Source of the DNA: Thioalkalivibrio sp.
Lineage (GTDB): Bacteria > Pseudomonadota > Gammaproteobacteria > Ectothiorhodospirales > Ectothiorhodospiraceae
DNA length: 33,624 nucleotides
Assembly (NCBI GenBank): GCA_003555285.1
Contig: PWGH01000018.1
Location: 1-33,624 of the forward strand
Reading direction: 5' to 3'
Part shown: positions 1-7,356 of the stretch, piece after piece
Position numbering within the stretch: the stretch's first letter is position 1
How the letters are laid out: each line of letters opens with the position of its first letter
The notes under the pieces: generated by a model
Seen by the model: only the letters and a program-made list of their open reading frames with translations
Databases searched by the model: none
Told to the model about the DNA's origin: nothing
Program-made: the position numbers and the translations under genes

Positions 1-541
1 CGACTGCGAGCGGGCCGGAGGCGCCGATGCTGGCCGCGATGGCCGCCGGGGCGTCGATACGCAGGACCGCCAGATCGGTGTCCGGATCGATGCCGATGAT
101 CTCGGCGGGGTGGGCGTCGCCATTGGACAGCACCACGGCGATCGCCTCGGCCTTTTCGATCACGTGATGGTTGGTCAGGATGTGGCCGGCGGCGGTCATG
201 ATCACACCGGATCCGAGACTGGCCTGTTCGCGATCCGCGGGGGCATCGGGCAGACCGCTGAAGAACGGCTGTCGGTCGTCGGCGTGCGGACCGCGGCCCG
301 ACAAGCCGGAATGGGCGGGTTCGATCATCCGCAAGGTCATGATGTTGACCACCGCCGGTGCGGCCCGGGCGACGCCGGGGGCATAGGATACCGGTCCTTG
401 CGCCACGGTCACGGGGGGCGTGAGCACCGGTGTGGCTTGACCTTCCGGATCCAGCAGTCCCGGGAAGAATACCGCCACGATCACCGCCACCGCGACACCG
501 GCCACGGCGGCCTGCAGGAAGAAACGAGAAGGCTTGGACAT
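1..541 (-). CDS. DegS/AlgW-like periplasmic serine endoprotease (HtrA family), N-terminal part, truncated by window edge
   Basis: Read from the minus strand, ATG at 541-539 opens a frame that stays open to base 1 (180 codons). It starts with a short basic segment and one hydrophobic helix (about residues 9-30), typical of an inner-membrane-anchored DegS/AlgW protease. Next come an HtrA-like stretch (APAVVNIMT, about 61-69) and a trypsin-like domain with LGSGVIM at about 109-115. The catalytic His is H126 in TNHHVI and the catalytic Asp is D156 in DTDLAVL; the catalytic Ser and any PDZ domain lie outside the window. Known family role: cleaving anti-sigma factor RseA/MucA under envelope stress. 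A roughly 30-residue Pro/Gly/Asp-rich loop (about 75-106) separates the anchor from the protease core. DegQ/MucD-type HtrA proteins are the alternative, but a non-cleaved anchor favours DegS/AlgW. It is divergent from the Nif3 gene. Confidence 0.85.
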   Translation of the reverse strand, partial: MSKPSRFFLQAAVAGVAVAVIVAVFFPGLLDPEGQATPVLTPPVTVAQGPVSYAPGVARAAPAVVNIMTLRMIEPAHSGLSGRGPHADDRQPFFSGLPDAPADREQASLGSGVIMTAAGHILTNHHVIEKAEAIAVVLSNGDAHPAEIIGIDPDTDLAVLRIDAPAAIAASIGASGPLAV

Positions 542-547
542 GGCGGT

Positions 548-556
548 AATATAGCA
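548..556 (-). promoter_or_regulatory. Candidate extended -10 promoter of the DegS-like gene
   Basis: The minus strand reads TGCTATATT from 556 to 548, an extended -10 (TG, one base, then TATATT, 5 of 6 to consensus). No -35 is recognisable at 571-576. Normal spacing puts +1 at about base 541, the A of the ATG, which would make the transcript leaderless. No Shine-Dalgarno sequence precedes the ATG, consistent with this. Sequence inference only. Confidence 0.45.
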
Positions 557-670
557 TCGTCGCGCCATTTCGGGCCCAATGCCCACGGGTGCCGGCCTGA
601 AAGGCTCCTGCGGCGCCAACGGGTGAGCGGCCTGGGCCTTGCACCCATTCGACCTGGAGATCCCCTGGTG

Positions 671-1429
671 ATGCCGGACCCTATCGATCGCGAAACCCTG
701 CTGAAGGCCCTGGAGGCGGAACTCGAGCCGCATCGGTTCCAGGATTATTGCCCGAACGGCCTGCAGGTCGAGGGCCGGAACACGATCCGGCGTCTGGTCA
801 GCGGCGTGACTGCCTCGGAGGCCCTGATCGCGGCGGCCATCGAATGGGAGGCCGACCTCCTGCTGGTGCATCACGGGTACTTCTGGCGCGGCGAGGCGCA
901 GCCGATCACCGGCATGAAGCAGCGGCGCCTGAAGGCCCTGCTGCGGCATCAGATGAACCTGGTTGCGTACCACCTGCCACTCGATGCCCACCCCCGACTC
1001 GGGAACAACGCCCAGTTAGCCCTTCGGCTCGGTCTGGTGGCCGATGGTGCCTTGCGAGAGGACGGGGTCGGGCAGGTCGGACACCTGCCCGCCGCATTGT
1101 CTGCTGAGGCCATGGCCGCCCATATCGGTTCGGTACTGGGGCGACCGCCAACCTGGATCTCCGGTGGCGGCCATGCCATCCGGCGGGTGGCATGGTGCAC
1201 CGGCGGCGCGCAATCGCTGCTCGCCACCGCCGCCGACCATGGCGTCGATGCCTACATCAGCGGCGAAATTTCGGAGCAGACCACCCACGAGGCCCGCGAA
1301 CTGGGGATCCACTACTTTGCCGCGGGGCACCATGCCACCGAGCGTTATGGTCCCGAAGCGCTCGGCGCCTGGTGTGCCGAGCGCTTCGGGGTCGCGCATC
1401 GGTTCATCGATATCGCCAATCCGGCCTGA
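671..1429 (+). CDS. Nif3-like dinuclear metal centre hexameric protein (YbgI/DUF34 family)
   Basis: The product is 252 aa, close to E. coli YbgI (247 aa). The five metal ligands of that family can be placed: H67 and H68 in LLLVHHGYFW, D105 in LPLDAHPRLGNN, and H220 and E224 in AAGHHATERYG. The spacing equals that of YbgI (His63, His64, Asp101, His215, Glu219). The frame is open upstream to 110, but similarity begins at PDPIDRETLL, so I chose ATG 671. GTG 668 is also possible; GGAGA at 655-659 could serve either. The family forms a toroidal hexamer with two metals per subunit. Its physiological reaction is unsettled (GTP cyclohydrolase-like and repair roles have been proposed), so I give no specific function. 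It stands alone between a divergent protease gene and petABC. Confidence 0.9.
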   Translation: MPDPIDRETLLKALEAELEPHRFQDYCPNGLQVEGRNTIRRLVSGVTASEALIAAAIEWEADLLLVHHGYFWRGEAQPITGMKQRRLKALLRHQMNLVAYHLPLDAHPRLGNNAQLALRLGLVADGALREDGVGQVGHLPAALSAEAMAAHIGSVLGRPPTWISGGGHAIRRVAWCTGGAQSLLATAADHGVDAYISGEISEQTTHEARELGIHYFAAGHHATERYGPEALGAWCAERFGVAHRFIDIANPA

Positions 1430-1502
1430 ATGCCGCCAGCCCCTTAGCGTCCAACGCGCATCTTGATGCCGGTCCGAGAAGCCGCGTCGGCCGTCGTTGG
1501 GC

Positions 1503-1531
1503 TTGACCTTATTAGCGTGTTAGGGAATTCT
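1503..1531 (+). promoter_or_regulatory. Predicted sigma70-type promoter of petABC
   Basis: TTGACC (1503-1508, 5 of 6 to the -35 consensus) is followed by a 17-bp spacer and AATTCT (1526-1531, 3 of 6, keeping the key A at position 2 and T at position 6). Expected +1 is near 1538, leaving a leader of about 118 nt before petA. This is the AT-richest stretch in the 226-bp gap after the Nif3 gene. I saw no strong terminator or other element in that gap. Confidence 0.55.
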
Positions 1532-1655
1532 ATTGGGTTTTCCTGCCCCCTAAAGGTGCGCGATCAGCGCGGCCGGGGTCTCCCGGGCTGGGTGTCTGAA
1601 TCCGGGTAACGGTCCGGGTGCATGGGTCCGAAACAGAGTAGCTGGAGAGAGCAAG

Positions 1656-2258
1656 ATGGCAAACGAAGGTGTGGATCGAGGCCGCCGGCGGTTCCTGGTG
1701 GCAGCGACCTCGGTGGTGGGCGGGGCCGGCGTGGTGGCGATGGCGGCACCGTTTTTGGCCTCGTGGCAGCCGAGCGCGCGCGCGCAGGCGGCCGGGGCCC
1801 CGGTCGAGGTCAATATCAGCCAGATCGAGCCCGGTCAGCGCATCAGCGTGGGTTGGCGGGGCCGTCCGGTCTGGTTGGTCCGTCGGACGCCCGAGATGCT
1901 GGAGGCCCTGCCGACCATTCGCGATCGTCTACGCGATCCGGATTCGGAAGAGGCGGCGCAGCAGCCTGCCTATGCCCAAAACGAACACCGCTCGATCGAT
2001 CCCGAAATCCTGGTGCTGGTCGGCATCTGCACCCATCTCGGGTGCTCACCGGCCTACCGCCCCGAGATGGGCGCGCCGGATGCCGGTGCCGATTGGGCCG
2101 GCGGCTGGTTGTGCGCCTGTCACGGGTCGCGCTTCGACATGGCCGGCCGGGTTTATCGCAACGTTCCCGCACCGCTGAACCTGGAAGTGCCCCCGTACCA
2201 TTTCGCCAGCGATGAGCTGATCATCGTCGGCGAACATCCCGATGGAGGCACGGCATAA
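1656..2258 (+). CDS. petA: Ubiquinol-cytochrome c reductase Rieske iron-sulfur subunit
   Basis: The 200-aa subunit of the cytochrome bc1 complex takes one electron from ubiquinol at the Qo site and passes it to cytochrome c1. The N-terminus has a twin-arginine signal (RRRFLV, residues 10-15) followed by a hydrophobic helix to about residue 36, as expected for Tat export of a folded, membrane-anchored 2Fe-2S protein. Cluster-binding motifs are CTHLGC (125-130) and CACHGS (153-158), giving the two Cys and two His ligands and the usual disulfide Cys pair. GGAGAG at 1643-1648 is a good ribosome binding site for ATG 1656. Its stop overlaps the petB start by one base (TAATG), implying translational coupling. 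Length is normal for proteobacteria. Confidence 0.97.
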   Translation: MANEGVDRGRRRFLVAATSVVGGAGVVAMAAPFLASWQPSARAQAAGAPVEVNISQIEPGQRISVGWRGRPVWLVRRTPEMLEALPTIRDRLRDPDSEEAAQQPAYAQNEHRSIDPEILVLVGICTHLGCSPAYRPEMGAPDAGADWAGGWLCACHGSRFDMAGRVYRNVPAPLNLEVPPYHFASDELIIVGEHPDGGTA

Positions 2259-3667
2259 TGGCTGGCAATCCCGCAGACAAGGTCCAGGGCGGCGTGATGG
2301 GTTGGGTGGATGCGCGTTTCCCGGCCTCCCAGCTCTGGAACGATCACCTCGCCAAGTACTACACCCCCAAGAACTTCAATTTCTGGTACTACTTCGGTTC
2401 GCTGGCGCTGTTGGTGCTGGTGATCCAGATCGTGACCGGCATCTTCCTGACCATGTTCTACAAGCCTGACGCGGCATACGCCTTTGCGTCGGTCGAGTAC
2501 ATCATGCGCGACGTGGAATGGGGCTGGCTGATCCGCTACATGCACTCGACCGGTGCATCGTTCTTCTTCATCGTGGTCTATCTGCACATGTTCCGGGCCC
2601 TGCTCTACGGCTCCTACAAACAGCCGCGCGAGCTGATCTGGATCTTTGGGGTGCTGATCTATCTGGTGCTGATGGCCGAGGCCTTCATGGGCTACCTGCT
2701 GCCCTGGGGTCAGATGTCGTTCTGGGGCGCCCAGGTCATCGTGAACCTGTTTGCCACCATCCCCTACATCGGGCCGGACCTGGTGACCTGGATCCGCGGT
2801 GACTTCGTGATCTCGGACGCCACGCTGAATCGCTTCTTCGCGTTGCATGTGATCGCATTGCCGCTGGCGATCCTCGGCCTGGTGGTCGCGCACATCATCG
2901 CGTTGCACGAGGTGGGTTCGAACAACCCCGACGGCGTGGAGATCAAGAAGGACAAGGACGCCAACGGCATCCCGAAGGACGGCATTCCCTTCCACCCGTA
3001 TTACACGGTGAAGGATCTGGTCGGAGTGGGGGTGTTCATGATTGCCTTCTTCGCGGTGGTGTTCTTCGCCCCCGAGATGGGCGGTCACTTCCTCGAGCAC
3101 GCGAACTTCGAGCCGGCGAATCCCCTGGCCACCCCGGAGCACATCGCCCCGGTCTGGTACTTCACCTCATTCTACACCGTGCTGCGCGCGGTCCCGGATC
3201 CGTTCCTGGGGGTGGTTGCGATGGGCGCGGCCGTGGTGGTCCTGTTCTTCGTGCCCTGGTTGGATCGCAATCCGGTGAAGTCGGTGCGCTACCGCTCGTA
3301 CGCGCATCGGATCAACCTGGGCGTGCTCGCCGTGACCTTCATCGTGCTGGGCTACCTGGGCGCGCAGCCGGTCAGCGAACTCTACAGCGAACTCGGTCTG
3401 CGTCTGAGCACCATGTACTTCCTGTTCTTCTGGTTGCTCTGGTTCCACAGCCGGGAACGCTCGGCCGTGTTCAGTGTGCTGAGCTTCGCCGTTCTCGTGT
3501 CCGTGTATACCTTCTATGATCTGATGCGAATCGGGACCGCCAACGAGACGCTGGTGATGGCCGCCTGGCTGCTGCCGACCGTCTACCTGCTGGCGACCAT
3601 GATTCTGCCGGTTCTGGCCCGAGGCTTGGGCCGCGATCGTCCCGTTCCGGAAAGGGTGACCGCCTGA
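2258..3667 (+). CDS. petB: Cytochrome b of the bc1 complex, with an enlarged C-terminus
   Basis: This 469-aa integral membrane subunit carries both b hemes and the Qo and Qi quinone sites. Heme ligands are H96 and H110 in helix B (13 residues between) and H197 and H212 in helix D (14 between, as in cytochrome b6). The Qo motif is PVWY (298-301), the form reported for beta- and gammaproteobacteria. The protein is about 60 residues longer than the roughly 400-aa gammaproteobacterial form I recall. Near the C-terminus there are three hydrophobic segments (about 384-396, 403-424, 431-455) where one or two are expected. The very end, KPVPERVT-like (RPVPERVTA), is conserved, so the additional helices appear inserted before the last one. 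ATG 2258 overlaps the petA stop and its TGA overlaps the petC start by one base. Confidence 0.96.
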   Translation: MAGNPADKVQGGVMGWVDARFPASQLWNDHLAKYYTPKNFNFWYYFGSLALLVLVIQIVTGIFLTMFYKPDAAYAFASVEYIMRDVEWGWLIRYMHSTGASFFFIVVYLHMFRALLYGSYKQPRELIWIFGVLIYLVLMAEAFMGYLLPWGQMSFWGAQVIVNLFATIPYIGPDLVTWIRGDFVISDATLNRFFALHVIALPLAILGLVVAHIIALHEVGSNNPDGVEIKKDKDANGIPKDGIPFHPYYTVKDLVGVGVFMIAFFAVVFFAPEMGGHFLEHANFEPANPLATPEHIAPVWYFTSFYTVLRAVPDPFLGVVAMGAAVVVLFFVPWLDRNPVKSVRYRSYAHRINLGVLAVTFIVLGYLGAQPVSELYSELGLRLSTMYFLFFWLLWFHSRERSAVFSVLSFAVLVSVYTFYDLMRIGTANETLVMAAWLLPTVYLLATMILPVLARGLGRDRPVPERVTA

Positions 3668-4404
3668 TGAAAATACTATCGACCGTGTTCGCCCTCGCCG
3701 CGCTGGCGTTGGGCACTAGCAACCTGCAGGCTGCGGGGCCCTCGGTTCCGCTGGCCAAGGCCAATGTGGACGTGACCAGCCAGCCTGTGCTGCAACGGGG
3801 GGCGAGGCTCTTCGCCAACTACTGCATGGGCTGCCATTCGACCGAGTACATGCGCTATAACCGGGTGGGCCGCGATCTGGGCCTGACCGAGAATCAGGTG
3901 ATCGCCTCGATGATCTTCACCACGGACGAGGAGGGCGAACTGGTTGCCCCAGGTTCTTTGATGACCAATGCGATGACGGCGAGCTATGGCGCCGAGGCCT
4001 TTGGCCAGGCGCCACCGGACCTGACGCTGGTCACGCGCGTGCGAGGTGAGGACTGGGTGTACTCCTTCCTGCGCAGCTTCTACCGTGACGACACCCGGCC
4101 GCTGGGCGTCAACAATCTGGTGTTCGAAAATGTCGGCATGCCGCACGCGCTCTGGGAATTGCAGGGTTGGCAGGAATTGGTGGAGCGTGACGGCGAGACC
4201 CGCCTGCAGGTGGTCGATGCGGGTGCGATGAGCGCGCCCGAATACGATCGCGCGATCCGGGATCTGGTGAGCTTTCTGGCCTATACCGCCGAGCCGATGC
4301 GGGCAGAGCGCCAGCGCATCGGGATTTACGTAATGCTGTTCCTGCTGGTGTTTGTGGGACTGGCCTACCTGTTGAAAAAGGAATACTGGAAAGACGTACA
4401 CTAA
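3667..4404 (+). CDS. petC: Cytochrome c1 of the bc1 complex
   Basis: The 245-aa product is the membrane-anchored c-type heme subunit that accepts electrons from the Rieske cluster and reduces soluble cytochrome c. A cleavable signal peptide (about residues 1-22, ending near LQAAG) precedes the CMGCH heme attachment site (C53, C56, H57). The likely axial methionine lies in NVGMPHALWE. A single C-terminal anchor (about 215-237) is followed by a basic tail, KKEYWKDVH. It starts at ATG 3667, sharing one base with the petB stop, so it should be translated by re-initiation. It is the last gene of petABC; a hairpin follows at 4421-4440. Confidence 0.97.
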   Translation: MKILSTVFALAALALGTSNLQAAGPSVPLAKANVDVTSQPVLQRGARLFANYCMGCHSTEYMRYNRVGRDLGLTENQVIASMIFTTDEEGELVAPGSLMTNAMTASYGAEAFGQAPPDLTLVTRVRGEDWVYSFLRSFYRDDTRPLGVNNLVFENVGMPHALWELQGWQELVERDGETRLQVVDAGAMSAPEYDRAIRDLVSFLAYTAEPMRAERQRIGIYVMLFLLVFVGLAYLLKKEYWKDVH

Positions 4405-4420
4405 GGCGGTCCGGGAGGGG

Positions 4421-4440
4421 CATCGGGGTAATTCCCGATG
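4421..4440 (+). terminator. Stem-loop after petC, possible terminator
   Basis: A perfect 7-bp stem, CATCGGG (4421-4427) with CCCGATG (4434-4440), closes a 6-nt loop. Imperfect pairing extends outward (CCGGG at 4411-4415 against CCCGG at 4447-4451). No T-tract follows, so it may be a weak terminator, an mRNA 3'-end stabiliser, or a processing structure between petABC and sspAB. A second small hairpin (4474-4490) sits just before the sspA ribosome binding site. Confidence 0.4.
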
Positions 4441-4503
4441 GTCCACCCCGGGCGGTCTCACCTTGCCGCAATGTCCCGTAGTTTGCGGGATCGGGAGAAT
4501 GCC

Positions 4504-5130
4504 ATGGCGCTGGTCGCCAACCGCCGTTCCGTAATGACCTTGTTTTCCGCGCACAATTGTGTGCGTTGCCACCGTATCCGCATCATCCTCGCCGAGAAGG
4601 ACATTGCCGTCGACGTGGTCAGTCTGGCAGCGGAGGAACTTCCGGAAGACCTGTCCGACCTGAACCCCTACAACGAGGTTCCGACGCTGGTCGATCGCGA
4701 TCTGGCGCTCTACGGGACCCACGTGATCACCGAATACCTCGATGAACGCTTCCCACATCCACCATTGATGCCGGTGGATCCGGTCTCGCGCGCCGCCGCC
4801 CGTCTCGCACTGTATCGGGTTGAACGCGACTGGTATGCGGGCATGGATCTGATCGCGCGCTCGAGCGGTTCGGCCCTGTCCAAGGCCCGCAAGGTGATGC
4901 GGGAGAGCCTGGTGAACGCCACTGAGATCTTCGATCTGAAGCCCTTCTTCCTCAGCGACGAGTTCAGCATTGTCGACAGTGCCATTGCGCCGGTCATGTG
5001 GCGCCTGCCGTCGGCCGGGATTTCACTGGAGGGCCTGCCGAAGTCCATCCAGGCCTATGCCGATCGCGTCTGTCAGCGCGAATCCTTTCAGCTGAGTCTG
5101 ACCGAGGCCGAACGGGAGTTGCGTGAATGA
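4504..5130 (+). CDS. sspA: Stringent starvation protein A (GST-fold, RNA polymerase-associated)
   Basis: The 208-aa product (E. coli SspA 212 aa) has a thioredoxin-like N-terminal domain (MTLFSAHNCVRCHRIRI, about residues 12-28). The conserved NPYNEVPTLVDRDLALYGTHVI block follows at about 50-75, then an all-helical GST C-terminal domain. SspA binds RNA polymerase and alters transcription in stationary phase, starvation and acid stress. The frame is open upstream to 4438, but ATG 4504 matches family length and has GGGAGA at 4493-4498. Its end overlaps the sspB start in ATGA, so the pair is coupled. The petABC-sspA-sspB order is the one seen in Pseudomonas. Confidence 0.95.
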   Translation: MALVANRRSVMTLFSAHNCVRCHRIRIILAEKDIAVDVVSLAAEELPEDLSDLNPYNEVPTLVDRDLALYGTHVITEYLDERFPHPPLMPVDPVSRAAARLALYRVERDWYAGMDLIARSSGSALSKARKVMRESLVNATEIFDLKPFFLSDEFSIVDSAIAPVMWRLPSAGISLEGLPKSIQAYADRVCQRESFQLSLTEAERELRE

Positions 5131-5567
5131 TTTCGTCGCGGCCTTATCTGCTCCGCGCGCTGCGGGATTGGATCAGTGACAACGGCATGACCCCGCATCT
5201 GCTGGTGGACGCCACGCAGCCGGAGGTCATGGTGCCAACCGCCTTCATTCAGGAAGGCAAAATCACTCTGAACATTGGCCTGTCGGCGGTGCAGAACCTG
5301 GACATGGCAGACGACGCGATCCAGTTTTCGGCCCGTTTTGGCGGTCAGCCGATGCAGGTCTACGTGCCGGTTGCGGCGGTGCTCGCGATCTATGCGCGTG
5401 AGAATGGCCAGGGCATGATGTTCGGCAACGAGCCGGGTGCCGAGGAGGCCCGGGCCGAGGCCGAAGCCGGGCCGCAGGCTGTGGACCGCGGGGAGACGCC
5501 TGCGCCGCAGGCTGACAAGAACAAGCCCGCCCAGCGCAAGCGTCCCAGTCTGACGGTCGTCAAGTAA
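5127..5567 (+). CDS. sspB: ClpXP protease specificity-enhancing factor SspB
   Basis: This 146-aa adaptor tethers ssrA-tagged and other substrates to ClpXP. The N-terminal SspB fold spans about residues 1-95 (SSRPYLLRALRDWI, HLLVDA, FIQEGKITLNIGLSAVQNL, YVPVAAVLAIYARENGQGM). A low-complexity Ala/Glu/Pro linker (about 98-136) follows, and the protein ends in the short ClpX-binding tail KRPSLTVVK. This linker-plus-tail layout is diagnostic for the family. The start lies inside the sspA stop (ATGA overlap). The gene is convergent with the FAD oxidase gene, with 8 bp between the two stops. Confidence 0.95.
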   Translation: MISSRPYLLRALRDWISDNGMTPHLLVDATQPEVMVPTAFIQEGKITLNIGLSAVQNLDMADDAIQFSARFGGQPMQVYVPVAAVLAIYARENGQGMMFGNEPGAEEARAEAEAGPQAVDRGETPAPQADKNKPAQRKRPSLTVVK

Positions 5568-5575
5568 CCCAGGCG

Positions 5576-7000
5576 TCAAGTCCTCGGGGCGTCCAGTAAA
5601 CCGGGCGCCCCGGGATTCGCTGCGAGGTCGGGTAGGCTCTTGCCCGGATTCATGATGCCGTCGGGATCGAAAACCCGCTGCAGTTGCCGCATCAGATCCA
5701 GCGCCACGGGATCGAGTTCCCGGCGCACGAAGTCCCGCTTCACCAACCCGATCCCGTGTTCCCCGGACAAGGTGCCGCGCAGCGCGAGCACCAGCGTGAA
5801 CACGCCGTCGAGGCACTGCTCGGCCGCGTGCATCTGCACCGGATCGTCGGGGTCCACCAGCAGGTTCACATGGATGTTGCCGTTGCCGGCATGGCCGAAG
5901 TTGACGATGGTGATGCCGTGGCGGTGGCCCAACGCCTGCAGGCCGTCGATCAGCTCCGGAATCCTGGAGACCGGCACCACCACATCCTCGTTGATCTTCT
6001 TCGGTGCGATCGTTCGCAACGCCGGGGACAGCGCCTTGCGGGTCCGCCAGAGGCGCTCGGCCTCGCCGGCGGTCCGTGCGACCTCGATATCCAGACACCC
6101 CTCGCCCTGGGCGGCTCGGCGCACGGCCTCGGAGGCGAATTCGATTTGCGTGGCCGCTCCGTCGACCTCGATCATCAGCAGGGCCCCGGCGTGCTCGGGT
6201 AGGGCCGTATCGGCATAGCCACGGATCATGCCGATGGCGGCTGCGTCCATGAATTCAAGGGCGCAGGGAGTCACCGGTTGCGCCATGATCCGGGCCACTG
6301 CCGCTGCCGCCGCCTGCATGTTCCGATAGACCGCCTGCAGCAACACCCGCGTCTCGGGCAGCGGCGTCAGGCGCAGGGTCGCGGCCGTGGTCACGGCGAG
6401 GGTGCCTTCGGAACCGATCAGCAGCCGGGTCAGGTCGTAGCCGACCACGCCCTTGGTGGTGTAGACGCCAGTGTGCAACGGAGCACCGGTTCCGGCCACG
6501 GCGGTCAGCCCCAGGGTGTTTTCGCGCGGGGTGCCGTACTTGACCGCGCGGGGACCGGCCGAGTTGTAGGCCAGGTTGCCGCCGATGGTGCAATAAGCGC
6601 TGCTGGTGGGGTCGGGTGGCCAGAAGAAGCCGTGCTCGCCGGCGGCCACCTGCACTTCGGCATTGGTGACGCCGGGCTCGGCGATCAGCCAGCGGTTGGC
6701 CGGGTCGACCTCGATGATCCGGTTCATGCGTTCCATCGACAGCACCAGCCCGTGGGCGCTGGGGACCGTCGCGCCGGTGGTCCCGGTGCCGCGACCACGC
6801 ACGGTCAACGGGGTGCGCAGACGCCGGCACAGCCGAATCAGCTCGGCGACCCCCTCGGGGTCACGGGCGAAGACCACCGCCTCGGGCAGGGCGTGCAGGC
6901 GGGAGTTGTCGGAGCCGTAGGCCCAGCAGTCCGCCGGGTCCAGTAGCCGGTCCTCGGCCGGGAGCATACGCTCCAGTTCGCGCGCGAGTGGGGTCTTCAT
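5576..7000 (-). CDS. FAD-binding oxidoreductase of the GlcD / D-lactate dehydrogenase family
   Basis: The 474-aa product has an FAD-binding PCMH-type domain (about residues 36-215) with RGRGTGTTGA, PPDPTSSAYCTIGGNLA and a glycine-rich stretch ending GSEGTLAV. A FAD-oxidase C-terminal domain follows with FGHAGNGNIHVN and SGEHGIG. These features define flavin-dependent 2-hydroxyacid oxidases and dehydrogenases (GlcD, Dld, D-2-hydroxyglutarate dehydrogenase); substrate cannot be read from sequence. No iron-sulfur domain or GlcE/GlcF partner is adjacent. The frame runs up to 7033, but ATG 7000 fits and shares one base with the yraN stop (TGATG). The gene is thus probably co-translated behind lpoA-yraN, where diaA and yraP sit in E. 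coli and Pseudomonas. Confidence 0.9.
   Translation of the reverse strand: MKTPLARELERMLPAEDRLLDPADCWAYGSDNSRLHALPEAVVFARDPEGVAELIRLCRRLRTPLTVRGRGTGTTGATVPSAHGLVLSMERMNRIIEVDPANRWLIAEPGVTNAEVQVAAGEHGFFWPPDPTSSAYCTIGGNLAYNSAGPRAVKYGTPRENTLGLTAVAGTGAPLHTGVYTTKGVVGYDLTRLLIGSEGTLAVTTAATLRLTPLPETRVLLQAVYRNMQAAAAAVARIMAQPVTPCALEFMDAAAIGMIRGYADTALPEHAGALLMIEVDGAATQIEFASEAVRRAAQGEGCLDIEVARTAGEAERLWRTRKALSPALRTIAPKKINEDVVVPVSRIPELIDGLQALGHRHGITIVNFGHAGNGNIHVNLLVDPDDPVQMHAAEQCLDGVFTLVLALRGTLSGEHGIGLVKRDFVRRELDPVALDLMRQLQRVFDPDGIMNPGKSLPDLAANPGAPGLLDAPRT
5583..5614 (+). terminator. Hairpin at the sspB / FAD-oxidase convergence
   Basis: GGGGCGTCC (5586-5594) pairs with GGGCGCCCC (5603-5611) around an 8-nt loop, including one U-G pair in the plus-strand RNA. 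The stem can extend three more pairs outward to 5583 and 5614. It begins 19 nt after the sspB stop and lies inside the 3' end of the opposite-strand gene. There is no T-tract, so terminator function is a guess from position. Confidence 0.4.
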
Positions 7001-7356
7001 CACCAGGTGGCCTGGATGGCATCCTGCAGCCATTCGATGCGGTCGTGGGCATCCAGCACCACCACATCGAAGCGGACCGGACCCGACCAGTGCCGGTCCT
7101 GCAAATAGGCCTCGGCGGTGCGCAACAGGCGCTGCTGCTTGCGCCGGTCGATGCTCTCGGCGCCATCGGCGAAGCCGCGGTGGCTGCGCTTGCGCACTTC
7201 GACGAAGATCAGGGTTTCGTGGTCCTTGAGCACCAGGTCGATTTCCCCGAAGGGCTTGCGGAAATTGCGCTCGACCAGGTGCAGGCCCTGACGCAACAAA
7301 AAGCCCTCGGCCGCCTGTTCCGCGCGCTGTCCCTGATGGATCGGCAGGTCCATCAT
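7000..7356 (-). CDS. yraN: YraN family protein (UPF0102, predicted endonuclease-like fold)
   Basis: The 118-aa product has the UPF0102 signature: G-X-X-A-E-X-X-A near residues 9-16, FGEIDLVLKD (about 35-44) and IFVEVRKR (about 50-57). These acidic and basic residues match a restriction-endonuclease-like (Holliday-junction resolvase) core. Biological role is not established. It starts at ATG 7356, overlapping the lpoA stop in ATGA; ATG 7353 immediately after is an alternative. Its stop overlaps the next gene by one base. Pairing with lpoA is conserved across gammaproteobacteria (yraM-yraN). Confidence 0.93.
   Translation of the reverse strand: MMDLPIHQGQRAEQAAEGFLLRQGLHLVERNFRKPFGEIDLVLKDHETLIFVEVRKRSHRGFADGAESIDRRKQQRLLRTAEAYLQDRHWSGPVRFDVVVLDAHDRIEWLQDAIQATW

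Noticed and set aside
110..670. N-terminal extension of the Nif3-like frame upstream to 110.
   Set aside because: It runs antisense through the DegS-like gene, is unlike any Nif3 N-terminus, and a start at 671 gives the family length.
2153..3142. Long open frame (329 aa) antisense to petB.
   Set aside because: It lies opposite well-conserved petA/petB, is dominated by His/Arg/Gln/Val, has no recognisable domain, and is what high-GC third-position bias produces on the complementary strand.
3149..3160. PVWY instead of PEWY in the cytochrome b Qo motif as a possible loss of the catalytic Glu.
   Set aside because: PVWY is the reported normal form in beta- and gammaproteobacteria, so it is a lineage marker rather than a defect.
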